Below, one piece after another: positions 25,553 to 34,869 of a stretch of DNA of 64,000 nucleotides; the stretch's first letter is position 1; each line of letters begins with the position of its first letter. The notes below the pieces were generated by a model that searched no databases, had not been told where the DNA came from, and saw only the letters and a list, made by a program, of their open reading frames with translations. Made by a program: the position numbers and the translations under genes. Origin of the DNA: an uncultured Veillonella sp. (lineage in GTDB: Bacteria > Bacillota > Negativicutes > Veillonellales > Veillonellaceae); assembly GCA_900538355.1 (NCBI GenBank), contig UPXS01000002.1, positions 62,001 through 126,000 on the forward strand, read 5' to 3'.

Positions 25553-25581
25553 TTGACATCTCTTCATCTTTCCTTTATGAT
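25553..25581 (+). promoter_or_regulatory. Promoter of mscL
   Basis: A perfect TTGACA (25553-25558) lies 17 bp before TATGAT (25576-25581), 52 bp before the mscL start codon. Confidence 0.85.
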
Positions 25582-25633
25582 TAGTACAGTTATTAACGCA
25601 TTCTCAATTAAGTGTATCTAGGAGTAGTGAGAA

Positions 25634-26101
25634 ATGAAAGAATTTTTGAACGATTTTAAAGCTTTTGCATTCAAAGGTAACATGATGGACCTAGCTATTG
25701 GTATGATTATTGGTGCTGCTTTTACAGCATTGGTTAACTCCGTTGTAAGCAACTTGTTCATGCCTATTATCAGCTTGTTCACAGGCGGTATTGATTTCAG
25801 CAACTTGTACTTGCCATTAAGCGCAGGTTCTAAAGATGCATTCATGGCTGGTGCTGATATTGCTACAGCTCGTGCAGCAGGCTCTGTATTGCCATACGGT
25901 ACATTCATTACCGACTTGATTCAGTTCTTGATCTTGGCATTCGTTGTATTCTTGATGGTTCGCGCATTGGCTAAAATGATGAAAAACGCGAAAGAAGAAG
26001 AAGCTGCTGAAGCACCTACAACTAAAGAATGTCAATTCTGTAAAACAGAAATTCACATCGACGCAGTTAAATGCCCTAACTGTACAGCAGATTTGAAATA
26101 A
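25634..26101 (+). CDS. mscL: Large-conductance mechanosensitive channel with a zinc-ribbon tail
   Basis: A 155-residue MscL. The N-terminal amphipathic helix and first membrane helix (FKAFAFKGNMMDLAIGMIIG) and the second helix (TDLIQFLILAFVVFLMVRAL) are standard for the pentameric channel that opens under hypo-osmotic shock. After a glutamate-rich linker the protein ends in a four-cysteine ribbon: C133, C136, C147 and C150 in CQFC...CPNC. This tail is absent from E. coli MscL, though similar tails occur in some Gram-positive MscL proteins. AGGAG precedes the ATG. It is a one-gene unit. Confidence 0.93.
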   Translation: MKEFLNDFKAFAFKGNMMDLAIGMIIGAAFTALVNSVVSNLFMPIISLFTGGIDFSNLYLPLSAGSKDAFMAGADIATARAAGSVLPYGTFITDLIQFLILAFVVFLMVRALAKMMKNAKEEEAAEAPTTKECQFCKTEIHIDAVKCPNCTADLK

Positions 26102-26115
26102 TCTAAAAGCTTAAT

Positions 26116-26147
26116 AAAAGGAGTAAGGCCTTGGCCTTACTCCTTTT
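26116..26147 (+). terminator. Terminator after mscL
   Basis: AAAAGGAGTAAGGCC and GGCCTTACTCCTTTT form a stem of about 15 bp with a tiny loop, ending in T residues. Confidence 0.88.
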
Positions 26148-26265
26148 TGTTGTATTAGCATAGCTTTCTAGTATAAAATATACTTATAATCAAGAAAATA
26201 TTTTCAATATAAAATATTAAAGCTATTAGATACATTAAATAAATTTGTTTGGAGGGACTATACAT

Positions 26266-27315
26266 ATGGCAAAAAAACCTCTTGTTGTTGTAAATGGTTT
26301 AGTTCGCAAAGATGCAATTGCTTATTTAAAAGAGCATGTAGATGTGCGTCAGTGGACTGAAAAGACAGTAATGCCGCGCGAGACATTGAAGGAATGGCTC
26401 GTTGATGCGGATGGGCTATGGTCTGTAAGACCTTTAGATGTAGATGGAGATCTCGTTAAAGATGCACCGAATTTAAAGGTTATTGCTCAGGCTGCTGTAG
26501 GGTACGATAATGTAAAGATTGATGAACTAACAGCAGCAGGGATTCCTTATGGCAATACGCCAGGTGTTCTCAATGAAACTGTGGCAGAACTTGCTTTCAC
26601 ATTAATCGCCACAGCCAGTCGTCGCATTATAGAAAATGCTAATTTTGTAAAAGAAGGTCGTTGGGCTCAAAGACCTTCTAATATTAAAGGTTTTGATTTG
26701 AGTCGCCGTACACTTGGTATTATTGGTATGGGTGCTATCGGTGTATCTATTTCACGTCGTGCTCGTGCCTTTGGCATGACCGTTGTATACCATAATCGCA
26801 ACCAGCGTATAGATGATAAAATTCATAAAACAACTTATATGGAGCTAGATGATCTTTTAGCTACTAGTGATGTAGTTTGTGTAATGGCTCCATTAACAGA
26901 TGAAACCTATCACATGTGTGATGAAGCATTCTTCAAGAAAATGAAAAACACCGCTTTATTTGTAAATGTAGGCCGTGGTCCTATCGTTGATACAGATGCA
27001 CTCATTAATGCCTTACAAACAGGTGAAATTGATTATGCTGCACTCGATGTAACTGATCCAGAACCATTACCAGCCGGTCACCCACTATTAAGTGTTGAAA
27101 ACTGTCTTATCGTACCACATATTGGTTCCTATACTGACCGCACGCGTTATGACATGTCTATTTTGACAGCCGATAATATTATTGCCGGTGTTCATAAGAA
27201 GCCATTAAAAACTTGTGTTAATGAAGAAGTTAACTATAAAAAACCAGAAATGGATGTAGAATCTGCGCTAGAAGAGCTTAAAAAAGCAGGCGTTGATTTA
27301 GCTGATTTCGACTAA
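26266..27315 (+). CDS. D-isomer-specific 2-hydroxyacid dehydrogenase
   Basis: A 349-residue NAD(P)-dependent enzyme. The Rossmann motif is GIIGMGAIGVSISRRARAFG, the catalytic arginine region is NVGRGPIVDTDAL, and the acid-histidine pair lies in DVTDPEPLP and PHIGSYTDRTR. It looks like the glyoxylate/hydroxypyruvate/2-ketogluconate reductase group, reducing a 2-keto acid to a D-2-hydroxy acid. GGAGGG lies before the ATG at 26266; an in-frame TTG at 26245 is unlikely. A C-terminal tail of about 25 residues follows the last domain helix. The substrate cannot be decided from sequence. Confidence 0.85.
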   Translation: MAKKPLVVVNGLVRKDAIAYLKEHVDVRQWTEKTVMPRETLKEWLVDADGLWSVRPLDVDGDLVKDAPNLKVIAQAAVGYDNVKIDELTAAGIPYGNTPGVLNETVAELAFTLIATASRRIIENANFVKEGRWAQRPSNIKGFDLSRRTLGIIGMGAIGVSISRRARAFGMTVVYHNRNQRIDDKIHKTTYMELDDLLATSDVVCVMAPLTDETYHMCDEAFFKKMKNTALFVNVGRGPIVDTDALINALQTGEIDYAALDVTDPEPLPAGHPLLSVENCLIVPHIGSYTDRTRYDMSILTADNIIAGVHKKPLKTCVNEEVNYKKPEMDVESALEELKKAGVDLADFD

Positions 27316-27397
27316 TATCACAAGACCTCAAAAGATATGCGATATTATGCAAAATATGGTAAAATAAAAGAATATTTATCCTATGGAGGTTAGAACG

Positions 27398-29086
27398 TTG
27401 GAACATAAAGATATTGAAAAAACTGTAGCTCCTGAAGAAGTTGTATCTGTTAACTTTATCGAAGCTATCATCAACAAAGATAATGAAACTGGTAAATACG
27501 GTGGACGCGTATTAACTCGTTTCCCGCCAGAACCAAATGGTTACTTACACATTGGTCATGCTAAATCTATTTGCCTTAACTTTGGTATTGGCAAGCAATA
27601 TAATGGCTTAACAAACCTTCGTTTTGATGATACAAACCCAGCAAAAGAAGACGTTGAATACGTAAACTCCATTATGGAAGATGTAAAATGGCTCGGTTTT
27701 GATTGGGATGGAGAGCCTCGCTATGCATCTGATTATTTCGGTCAAATGTACGAATATGCTAAGAAATTAATTACTCTTGGCAAGGCTTATGTAGATGATC
27801 AAACAGCAGATGAAATTAAACAAACACGTGGCGATTTCTCTACACCTGGTACCAATAGTCCATACCGTGACCGTAGCGTAGAAGAAAACTTGAAACTCTT
27901 CGAAGAAATGAAAGATGGTAAATACGCTGATGGTGAAAAGGTATTGCGTGCGAAAATCGACATGGCACATCCTAATATCGTTATGCGTGACCCTGTTATC
28001 TATCGTATTGTAAATGCAGAGCATCATAATACAGGTGATGAGTGGAAAATTTATCCTATGTATGATTTTGCTCATCCTATTGAAGATGCTATCGAGCGTG
28101 TTACACATTCCATCTGTACCTTGGAATTTGAAGTTCACCGTCCGTTGTATGATTGGGTACTTGAAGACTGGGATGACACTGAAATTCCACAACAAATTGA
28201 GTTTGCTCGCTTGAACGTAACTAAAATGGTTATGTCCAAACGTAAATTGCGTGCTCTCGTTGAAGCAGGCCTTGTAGCTGGTTGGGATGATCCTCGTATG
28301 CCTACTATTTCTGGCTTACGTCGTCGTGGTTATACTCCAGAGGCTATTCGTGATTTCTGTGACCGCATTGGTGTAGCTAAGGCTGACAGTGTTGTTGACA
28401 TTGCTTTGCTAGAGTTCTGTATCCGTGAAGATTTGAAACTCAAAGCTACACGTCCTATGGTTGTTATTGATCCTGTGAAAGTTGTTATTACAAACTATCC
28501 AGAAGGTCAAACTGAACTTTGTACCGTTGAAAATAACCCAGAAAATGAAGAGTTGGGTAACCATGAAGTTGTATTTGGTCGTGAAATTTACATCGAACGC
28601 AATGACTTTATGGAAGAGCCAGTTAAGAAATTCTTCCGCTTGGCACCAGGTAAAGAAGTACGCTTAAAAGGCGCATACTTCATTACATGTACTGATGTTA
28701 TTAAAGACGAAAATGGCAATATTACAGAAATTCACTGTACATATGACCCAGAAACTAAGAGCGGTAGCGGTTGTACTCGTAAGGTAAAAGGTACATTGCA
28801 TTGGGTTGAAGCATCTACTGCAGTAGATATTGAATCTCGCTTATATGACTACTTACTAAAAGAAGATTCTGATGGTAAAGACTTCTTAGGTGACTTTAAT
28901 CATGAGTCATTACAAGTATTCCATAGTAAAGGGGAAGCATGCCTTGGTACAACTGTACCGGGAGACCGTTTCCAATTCTTGCGCCAAGGTTATTTTGTAA
29001 CTGATAAAGATAGTACACCAGATCATATCATAATGAACCGTATCGTTGGTTTACGTGATAGCTGGGCTAAGGCACAAAAGAAATAA
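27398..29086 (+). CDS. glnS: Glutaminyl-tRNA synthetase
   Basis: A 562-residue class I synthetase. The HIGH motif appears in [15 protein letters not shown] and the KMSKS loop as VMSKRKL. The C-terminal beta-barrel anticodon domain is present, so this is GlnRS rather than bacterial GluRS. The start is probably the TTG at 27398: GGAGG lies 8 bases ahead of it, and the ATG at 27383 overlaps that ribosome site. It is a one-gene unit ending in a terminator. I saw no T-box. Confidence 0.93.
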   Translation: MEHKDIEKTVAPEEVVSVNFIEAIINKDNETGKYGGRVLTRFPPEPNGYLHIGHAKSICLNFGIGKQYNGLTNLRFDDTNPAKEDVEYVNSIMEDVKWLGFDWDGEPRYASDYFGQMYEYAKKLITLGKAYVDDQTADEIKQTRGDFSTPGTNSPYRDRSVEENLKLFEEMKDGKYADGEKVLRAKIDMAHPNIVMRDPVIYRIVNAEHHNTGDEWKIYPMYDFAHPIEDAIERVTHSICTLEFEVHRPLYDWVLEDWDDTEIPQQIEFARLNVTKMVMSKRKLRALVEAGLVAGWDDPRMPTISGLRRRGYTPEAIRDFCDRIGVAKADSVVDIALLEFCIREDLKLKATRPMVVIDPVKVVITNYPEGQTELCTVENNPENEELGNHEVVFGREIYIERNDFMEEPVKKFFRLAPGKEVRLKGAYFITCTDVIKDENGNITEIHCTYDPETKSGSGCTRKVKGTLHWVEASTAVDIESRLYDYLLKEDSDGKDFLGDFNHESLQVFHSKGEACLGTTVPGDRFQFLRQGYFVTDKDSTPDHIIMNRIVGLRDSWAKAQKK

Positions 29087-29113
29087 TGTATCCTACATTG
29101 CTAAGATAATGAT

Positions 29114-29145
29114 AAAGAACCGCTCCGTTAAGGGCGGTTCTTTAC
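29114..29145 (+). terminator. Terminator after glnS
   Basis: AAAGAACCGC pairs with GCGGTTCTTT; the loop holds a second small pair. It is followed by a weak T/A tail. Confidence 0.8.
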
Positions 29146-29210
29146 TACTGTGTTGTTACCAGACATAATGTTGAGAGTTTGTGACATTAACGTTTTATTC
29201 GAGGAGATAT

Positions 29211-29846
29211 ATGAAAAAATTAGTATTACTTGCTACTGCAGCAGCTGTATTAGTATCTGTTCCGGCGATAGGTTCTGCAGCAAATATTAAGTCTATTTTG
29301 AATAGAAGCCAAACAGTAACATATCAAGGTGTTAAATTACCTGAAGGCGTTACTATGTATCCAAATAATCCTAAAGCACTTTTTGCAGGAGATGCTAAAA
29401 AGGATATAAAATCTGTATTTATCGAAGCCGGTGCTACATCTGCCAATGTATATACGCTAAACATTAAAAACGAAAATGAAATGAATTATGCTGTATATGG
29501 TGACGTAGTATTAGGTAAACAATTATCTGGTCAGATTAGTGAAACAAAGCATGTTAACTCCGATCCATCTGCACTAGGTGCACTTGCATCTGCTATTAAT
29601 AAGGGTGATAATCCAATTCTTGGTACTTTCACAGTTGTGACGCCATTATCTAAACAAGGTAATGCCTATGAAGGAACATTAAAATATAAAAGTGTAGCTA
29701 ATAATAATTCTTATAATGAGGTTCTACATATTAGTTTGTCTGAAGATAAATATAGTGGCCCAAATGCACGTTTTATCGCCATAGATGAAGCTAATGATGC
29801 TACGATATTCCCTAAGGTTAAGTCTTTGTTAACAGCTAAAAAATAA
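29211..29846 (+). CDS. Secreted protein of unknown function
   Basis: A 211-residue protein with a clear signal peptide: two lysines, a hydrophobic core (LVLLATAAAVLVSVPAI) and a cleavage site near GSAA (about residue 23). The mature part is polar, predicted mostly strands, with no cysteine and no anchor, so it should be periplasmic in a Gram-negative-type cell. I do not recognise a family. GAGGAG precedes the ATG at 29211. It has no clear functional partner; the next gene has its own promoter. Confidence 0.7.
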   Translation: MKKLVLLATAAAVLVSVPAIGSAANIKSILNRSQTVTYQGVKLPEGVTMYPNNPKALFAGDAKKDIKSVFIEAGATSANVYTLNIKNENEMNYAVYGDVVLGKQLSGQISETKHVNSDPSALGALASAINKGDNPILGTFTVVTPLSKQGNAYEGTLKYKSVANNNSYNEVLHISLSEDKYSGPNARFIAIDEANDATIFPKVKSLLTAKK

Positions 29847-29876
29847 ATAATTATTGAAAATATATATCAATTATTC

Positions 29877-29905
29877 TTGACAATTTTTCTCATCAAGAGT
29901 ACTAT
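29877..29905 (+). promoter_or_regulatory. Promoter of the DUF3793-flavodoxin unit
   Basis: TTGACA (29877-29882) and TACTAT (29900-29905) are 17 bp apart. An inverted repeat CATTAG (29926-29931) / CTAATG (29940-29945) lies just inside the transcript and might be an operator, for example for an iron-responsive regulator. Confidence 0.65.
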
Positions 29906-29968
29906 GTGCATATAGGAATTATTCTCATTAGGGAATATTCTAATGATATGCAACAGGCAGGTACTATT

Positions 29969-30535
29969 ATGATGAATTCAATTGACCATATCATTGGATA
30001 TCATTGTGCACCGGCAATTCGAGGTATTAAGCTTTCGAACTTGGTTTCTATTCCACGGGACATGAATGAACAAATCCAATTCGTATTGACAGAATATAAT
30101 AAAGAGTTCAATGAAAAAGGTTTGTTCTTCTTTGAATTATGTCGCTGTAAAGCACGTAGACTTTTATTGGTATTCCGTGAGAAGCAATTAAGAGACTATG
30201 TACGGCAACCTGCGGTGATGACATTTTTGAAAGCTTACGGTTATCATGATCGGATGAGCATTATGGAGATGCTAGAACATCTACGATACCGTATGGAGGC
30301 AAGCATTGATTTCCCACATGAAATCGGCGTATTTTTAGGCTATCCATTAAATGATGTGAAATACTTTATTTCTCGTCGTGGTAGTGGATATCGTATGTGT
30401 GGGGAATGGAAAGTTTACCATGACGTGGTAGATGCTAAGCGCTCTTTCTTATGTTACAAAGCATGTCGTGAATTTTGTCAAACTCAATTGATGTTGGGAA
30501 AAACATTTAGTTCATTGGTCGCAAGAACGGCCTAG
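29969..30535 (+). CDS. DUF3793 family protein
   Basis: A 188-residue soluble protein of the DUF3793 family, function unknown. The N terminus (IDHIIGYHCAPAIRGIKLSNL) and the middle (LFFFELCRCKARRLLLVFRE) match the pattern I know, and the IGVFLGYPLNDVKYFI segment is typical. A promoter at 29877 excludes a start before about 29912; the ATG at 29969 has a weak AGG 7 bases upstream, and one at 29972 is possible. A flavodoxin gene follows after 10 bases, so the pair is co-transcribed. Such pairs often go with iron or redox functions (inference). Confidence 0.78.
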   Translation: MMNSIDHIIGYHCAPAIRGIKLSNLVSIPRDMNEQIQFVLTEYNKEFNEKGLFFFELCRCKARRLLLVFREKQLRDYVRQPAVMTFLKAYGYHDRMSIMEMLEHLRYRMEASIDFPHEIGVFLGYPLNDVKYFISRRGSGYRMCGEWKVYHDVVDAKRSFLCYKACREFCQTQLMLGKTFSSLVARTA

Positions 30536-30545
30536 GAGGTACAAG

Positions 30546-30965
30546 ATGATTGGTGTAATTTATTGGTCCGGTACAGGCAATACAGAACAAATGGCTCACG
30601 CAGTAGCTGAAGGTATCAAAGCTGCAGGTCAAGATGTAGAAGTAAAATCTGTTTCTGAAGTATCCGTAGATGACGCAGCAGCTTACGAAAAATTAGCTCT
30701 TGGCTGTGCTGACATGGGTGCAGAACAATTAGAAGAAGGCGAATTTGAACCATTCTACACAGAACTAGAAGCTAAATTGGGTGGTAAAAAAGTAGCAATC
30801 TTCGGCTCCTATGGTTGGGGTGGTACTTGGTTGGAAGACTGGGGCACTCGCATTAAAGATGCTGGCGGTGAATTAGTAGCTGATGGCGTAGCTATCTTGG
30901 GTGAACCTGATGATGATGGCAAAGCACAATGTGAAGAATTGGGTAAAACATTAGCAAACGCATAA
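30546..30965 (+). CDS. Flavodoxin
   Basis: A 139-residue FMN protein for low-potential electron transfer. The phosphate-binding loop is WSGTGNTEQMA (residues 7-17), and the two flavin-flanking loops are visible near GCADMG and SYGWGGTWLEDW. The protein is acidic, as usual. AGGAGG precedes the ATG. It is the second gene of a unit with DUF3793 and may replace ferredoxin when iron is short. It could also serve the molybdoenzymes of the purine region, but nothing in the sequence shows that. Confidence 0.92.
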   Translation: MIGVIYWSGTGNTEQMAHAVAEGIKAAGQDVEVKSVSEVSVDDAAAYEKLALGCADMGAEQLEEGEFEPFYTELEAKLGGKKVAIFGSYGWGGTWLEDWGTRIKDAGGELVADGVAILGEPDDDGKAQCEELGKTLANA

Positions 30966-31010
30966 TTTACTCTTAACCATTAACATAAATCCTAACAGTT
31001 AACAGTATAT

Positions 31011-31050
31011 AAAGGCTGTAATAACGGTAATTCGTTATTACAGCCTTTTT
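31011..31050 (+). terminator. Terminator after the flavodoxin
   Basis: AAAGGCTGTAATAACG pairs with CGTTATTACAGCCTTT around a 6-nt loop with a T run: a very strong stop. Confidence 0.92.
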
Positions 31051-31537
31051 GGTTTATATTGGTATTAATTATAAGGGTGTATCTCTATATATAATAGAAA
31101 ATTTGGGTGGTCATGAGTGATAGGAATATTTATAAGGAATATAGATAAATACTGATATACTGGATCTGTTTTATAGATATAAGAATATAGATATACACTT
31201 GTCTCTATAGAATTTTACTATATTTATTTATGTAGATATGATGATGTATAGGTCATCAAAATTTTTTATAACAATAAAAATATGTGATAAAAATCATAGT
31301 GTTTATATGTGTTTCCATCAGTATAGGTATATAGCTGAATAATTATTAATAACTTTAATGCATGATAGCGTTGCATTTTTGTATACATAGACCTATAATT
31401 TAAGTAAGGAACCTAACAAAAAATTAGGTTAATACAAAATTAGTTAGAATTATTCTTATAACACTAATTATGTAAACGGACTGAAGTTATTTAGACCATA
31501 AAGACTAACCGATACCGATGAGAGGGAGGTTATCTCA
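31051..31537. other. 487-base gene-free leader region of the purine cluster
   Basis: No open frame with a ribosome site is seen. It holds an FNR/CRP-like inverted site GTGAT-AAAA-ATCAT (31284-31297) and a small inverted repeat AACCTAA / TTAGGTT (31411-31431). I could not place a convincing sigma-70 promoter, so the start of transcription is open. Confidence 0.4.
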
Positions 31538-32170
31538 ATGAGTACATTGGAACGGCTAAAAGTTATAGCCCATGGATTGGCCATACAATTTGGACCATCT
31601 TGTGAAGTACTGATACATGACTTACAAGGTGATCTTGATACATCGCTTGTATATATAGAAAATGGAACGATAACAAATCGACATGTTGGCGATGGTCCAT
31701 CACATGTAGTTTTAGATGTACTCAATCATGATGATGGTAGTGAAGGTAGATTTGGATATCTAACAAAAACTAAGGATGGACGGATATTAAAATCCTCCAC
31801 TATGTATATCCGTGATGATGATGGCAATATTGCATACTTGTTAGGAATCAATCAGGATATAACAGAGTTTGTTATGATGCATCGATCACTTGAAAGTCTT
31901 ATAGGCATAGGCCAAGCTGAGACTGGTAGTGTTGAAAAAATTACTACAAGTGTATCGGAACTATTAGATGATTTACTACTAGAAGCAGAACGGTTGGTTG
32001 GTAAACCTGGACCACTTATGAATAAAGTAGAACGGCTAAAAGCTATTAGCTACTTAAATGAAAAAGGGGCTTTTCTTATCTCGAAATCTTCAGAAAAGAT
32101 TGCGGAGTATTTCAATATTTCTAAGTTTACTCTTTATAGTGATTTAAATACTGTAAAGGAAGAATCCTAG
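31538..32170 (+). CDS. YheO/DauR-type PAS and helix-turn-helix regulator
   Basis: A 210-residue transcription factor. Residues 1-115 form the YheO-like PAS domain (FGPSCEVLIHDLQGD, then GYLTKTKDGRILKSSTMYIR and LLGINQDIT), and residues 160-207 the HTH (LNEKGAFLISKSSEKIAEYF, then NISKFTLYSDL). Related proteins regulate amino-acid and purine catabolic operons. GGGAGG precedes the ATG, and ygeX starts 9 bases after its stop, so it is the first gene of the purine cluster and probably its regulator. Whether it activates or represses cannot be read. Confidence 0.85.
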   Translation: MSTLERLKVIAHGLAIQFGPSCEVLIHDLQGDLDTSLVYIENGTITNRHVGDGPSHVVLDVLNHDDGSEGRFGYLTKTKDGRILKSSTMYIRDDDGNIAYLLGINQDITEFVMMHRSLESLIGIGQAETGSVEKITTSVSELLDDLLLEAERLVGKPGPLMNKVERLKAISYLNEKGAFLISKSSEKIAEYFNISKFTLYSDLNTVKEES

Positions 32171-32179
32171 GAGGCAAAT

Positions 32180-33391
32180 ATGGACCGAATTCAGTGGAAA
32201 CGTAATACGATGGCACCATCTAGTGACAAGTTCTTGTCCGTTATGGATGTTAGAGAAATCAAGAAAGCTAAAGCGTTTCATGAAAGTTTTCCACAATATA
32301 GTGTAACTCCATTAGTATCGCTAGAAAAATTAGCATCTCATATCGGAGTTGATTCTCTCTTTGTAAAAGATGAGTCTTACCGCTTTGGCCTTAATGCTTT
32401 TAAGGTATTAGGTGGCTCCTATGCGATGGCAAAATATGTAGCACAACAAACCGGTAAAAATGTTGAAGATGTACCATACGATGTGTTAACATCTCCGCAA
32501 TTAAAAGAAGAATTTGGTCAAGCTACATTCTTTACTGCTACTGATGGTAACCACGGTCGTGGCGTAGCATGGGCTGCTAATAAATTAGGTCAAAAAGCTG
32601 TAGTATTTATGCCTAAAGGCTCTACAGAATATCGTAGAAAACAAATTGAAAATGAAGGTGCTACCGTAACAATCGAAGAATTTAACTACGATGAATGTGT
32701 ACGGTTAGCAACTAAAAAATCTAAAGAGGTTCCAAATGGTGTTGTAGTTCAAGATACAGCTTGGGAAGGGTACGAAGAAATTCCAAACTGGATCATGCAA
32801 GGCTATGGCACAATGGCTATGGAAACAGCAGAACAGTTAGAAGCTGCAAACTGCAAGGTACCAACTCATGTAGTTGTACAAGCTGGTGTAGGTTCTTTAG
32901 CAGGTTCTGTAGTAGGCTACTTCACTAATTTATATAGCAATGCAGCTAAGAAACCTAAATTAGTAGTTGTAGAAGCTCAAGCAGCAGCTTGCTTATACAA
33001 AGGTGCTGTAGCTGATGATGGTAATCCTCGTATCGTTGAGGGTGATCTAGATACAATCATGGCAGGTTTAGCTTGTGGCGAACCAAATACAGTTTCTTGG
33101 GATATCTTAAGAAACCATGCGGATGTATTCGTATCTGCTCCTGATTGGGTAGCAAGACTTGGGATGCGCGTTGGTGGGGCACCAATTAAAGGTGATACAC
33201 CAATTACGACCGGTGAATCTGGTGCAGTTCCACTAGGTCTTGTAACGGCAGTTATGACAATGCCAGAATATGAAGACTTACGCAAGGAATTAGAATTAGA
33301 TGCGTCTTCAAAGGTGCTCTGCTTCTCCACTGAAGGTGATACAGACCCTGAAAGATATAAAAACATTATGTGGTACGGTGAAGATCGTTAG
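32180..33391 (+). CDS. ygeX: Diaminopropionate ammonia-lyase
   Basis: A 403-residue fold-type II PLP enzyme that cleaves 2,3-diaminopropionate to pyruvate and two ammonia. The PLP lysine is K75 in RFGLNAFKVLGG, and the family-typical FTATDGNHGRGVAWAA, VQAGVGSLAGSVVG and TGESGAVPLG follow. The length is close to E. coli YgeX (398). AGGAGG precedes the ATG. In purine and uric acid breakdown, diaminopropionate is thought to arise from the ring, and pyruvate would feed fermentation. Its place between the regulator and ygeY is that of the known clusters. Confidence 0.93.
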   Translation: MDRIQWKRNTMAPSSDKFLSVMDVREIKKAKAFHESFPQYSVTPLVSLEKLASHIGVDSLFVKDESYRFGLNAFKVLGGSYAMAKYVAQQTGKNVEDVPYDVLTSPQLKEEFGQATFFTATDGNHGRGVAWAANKLGQKAVVFMPKGSTEYRRKQIENEGATVTIEEFNYDECVRLATKKSKEVPNGVVVQDTAWEGYEEIPNWIMQGYGTMAMETAEQLEAANCKVPTHVVVQAGVGSLAGSVVGYFTNLYSNAAKKPKLVVVEAQAAACLYKGAVADDGNPRIVEGDLDTIMAGLACGEPNTVSWDILRNHADVFVSAPDWVARLGMRVGGAPIKGDTPITTGESGAVPLGLVTAVMTMPEYEDLRKELELDASSKVLCFSTEGDTDPERYKNIMWYGEDR

Positions 33392-33403
33392 GAGGCAATA
33401 ATT

Positions 33404-34714
33404 ATGGATTTACAAGCAATTAAACAAGCAGCGGCAACTTATGGACCAGCGATGACCAAGTTCTTACGTGAAATCGTAGCATTCCCTGGTGAAAGTGCAG
33501 AAGAAAAAGAACACGTTCAACGCATTGAAAAAGAAATGAAAGATCTTGGCTTCGACGAAGTTGAAGTAGACCCAATGGGTAACATTCTTGGTTACATGGG
33601 TACTGGTAAAACACTTATTGCCTTCGACGCTCATATCGATACTGTAGGTATTGGTAACCGCGATAACTGGAACTTCGATCCTTATGAAGGTTTCGAAGAT
33701 GAAACTAAAATCGGTGGTCGTGGCGTATCCGACCAATTAGGTGGTATCGTATCCGCTGTATACGGCGCTAAAATCATGAAAGACTTAGGTCTTTTAAGTG
33801 ATAAATATCGTGTACTTGTTGTAGGTACAGTTCAAGAAGAAGACTGCGATGGCCTTTGCTGGGAATACATGATTAAAGAACGTAATATTCGTCCTGAATT
33901 CGTAGTATCCACTGAACCTACTGACGGTGGTATCTACCGTGGCCAACGTGGCCGTATGGAAATCCGCGTAGACGTACAAGGCGTATCCTGCCATGGTTCT
34001 GCTCCTGAACGCGGTGATAACGCAATCTACAAAATGGCAGACATTCTTCAAGATATTCGCGAATTGAATGCTAACTCTGCTGATGAAAGCACAAAAATTA
34101 AAGGTCTTGTTAAAATGCTTGACCCTAAATTCAATCCTGACCACTACGAAGAAGCTCGTTTCTTAGGTCGCGGGACTGTAACTACTTCCCAAATCTTCTA
34201 CACTTCCCCAAGCCGTTGTGCAGTAGCTGACTCTTGCTCCGTTTCCTTGGACCGTCGTATGACAGCTGGTGAAACATGGCAATCCTGCTTGGCTGAAATC
34301 GAAGCTTTACCACATGTTAAAGAATATGGTGCAAAAGTATCCATGTATGAATATGCTCGTCCATCCTGGACTGGTTTAACATATCCAATCGAATGCTACT
34401 TCCCAACTTGGGTAATTCCTAAAGATCACAAAGTAACAGAAGCTTTGGAAGAAGCATACACTAGCTTGTATGGTAACGAACGTATCGGTGCTGAAGATAC
34501 AGTTGAAATGCGTAAAGCTCGCCCATTGACTGATAAATGGACATTCTCCACTAACGGCGTATCCATCATGGGCCGTAATGGCATCCCTTGTATCGGCTTC
34601 GGTCCTGGCGCAGAAGCACAAGCTCATGCTCCTAACGAAATCACATGGAAACAAGACCTTGTAACATGTGCAGCTGTATATGCATTATTGCCATCCGTAT
34701 ATTGCAAAGACTAA
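33404..34714 (+). CDS. ygeY: YgeY family M20 metallohydrolase
   Basis: A 436-residue M20-type di-metal amidohydrolase. Metal-binding positions are visible in [19 protein letters not shown], the EE pair of [11 protein letters not shown] and STEPTDGG, with the dimer domain between. YgeY belongs to the set annotated as selenium-linked hydrolases and is now tied by genetics to anaerobic uric acid use; the exact bond it cleaves is not settled, to my knowledge. It starts 12 bases after ygeX with AGGAGG. This gene has noticeably C-ending codons, as does ygeW, suggesting high expression. Confidence 0.9.
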   Translation: MDLQAIKQAAATYGPAMTKFLREIVAFPGESAEEKEHVQRIEKEMKDLGFDEVEVDPMGNILGYMGTGKTLIAFDAHIDTVGIGNRDNWNFDPYEGFEDETKIGGRGVSDQLGGIVSAVYGAKIMKDLGLLSDKYRVLVVGTVQEEDCDGLCWEYMIKERNIRPEFVVSTEPTDGGIYRGQRGRMEIRVDVQGVSCHGSAPERGDNAIYKMADILQDIRELNANSADESTKIKGLVKMLDPKFNPDHYEEARFLGRGTVTTSQIFYTSPSRCAVADSCSVSLDRRMTAGETWQSCLAEIEALPHVKEYGAKVSMYEYARPSWTGLTYPIECYFPTWVIPKDHKVTEALEEAYTSLYGNERIGAEDTVEMRKARPLTDKWTFSTNGVSIMGRNGIPCIGFGPGAEAQAHAPNEITWKQDLVTCAAVYALLPSVYCKD

Positions 34715-34788
34715 TATCATATACATTGAATTAGATCTATTTAAAACGGACATCATTAGAACATAGTTCATAACGACAAATTTAATAT

Positions 34789-34814
34789 GGTACCTCACCA
34801 TATGATGAGGTACC
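34789..34814 (+). other. Perfect hairpin without T tract between ygeY and ygeW
   Basis: GGTACCTCA (34789-34797) pairs with TGAGGTACC (34806-34814) around an 8-nt loop. No T run follows, so it is more likely an mRNA-processing or stability element, or a protein site, than a terminator. Confidence 0.6.
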
Positions 34815-34869
34815 GTATAAAGTTAGATCCTAAGTAGCCCTTTAGGGAATTGAAAGAGAGGACTTACAG

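Noticed and set aside
27316..27397. T-box leader before glnS (and before valS and thrC)
   Set aside because: The leaders are short and lack the T-box sequence and specifier stem.
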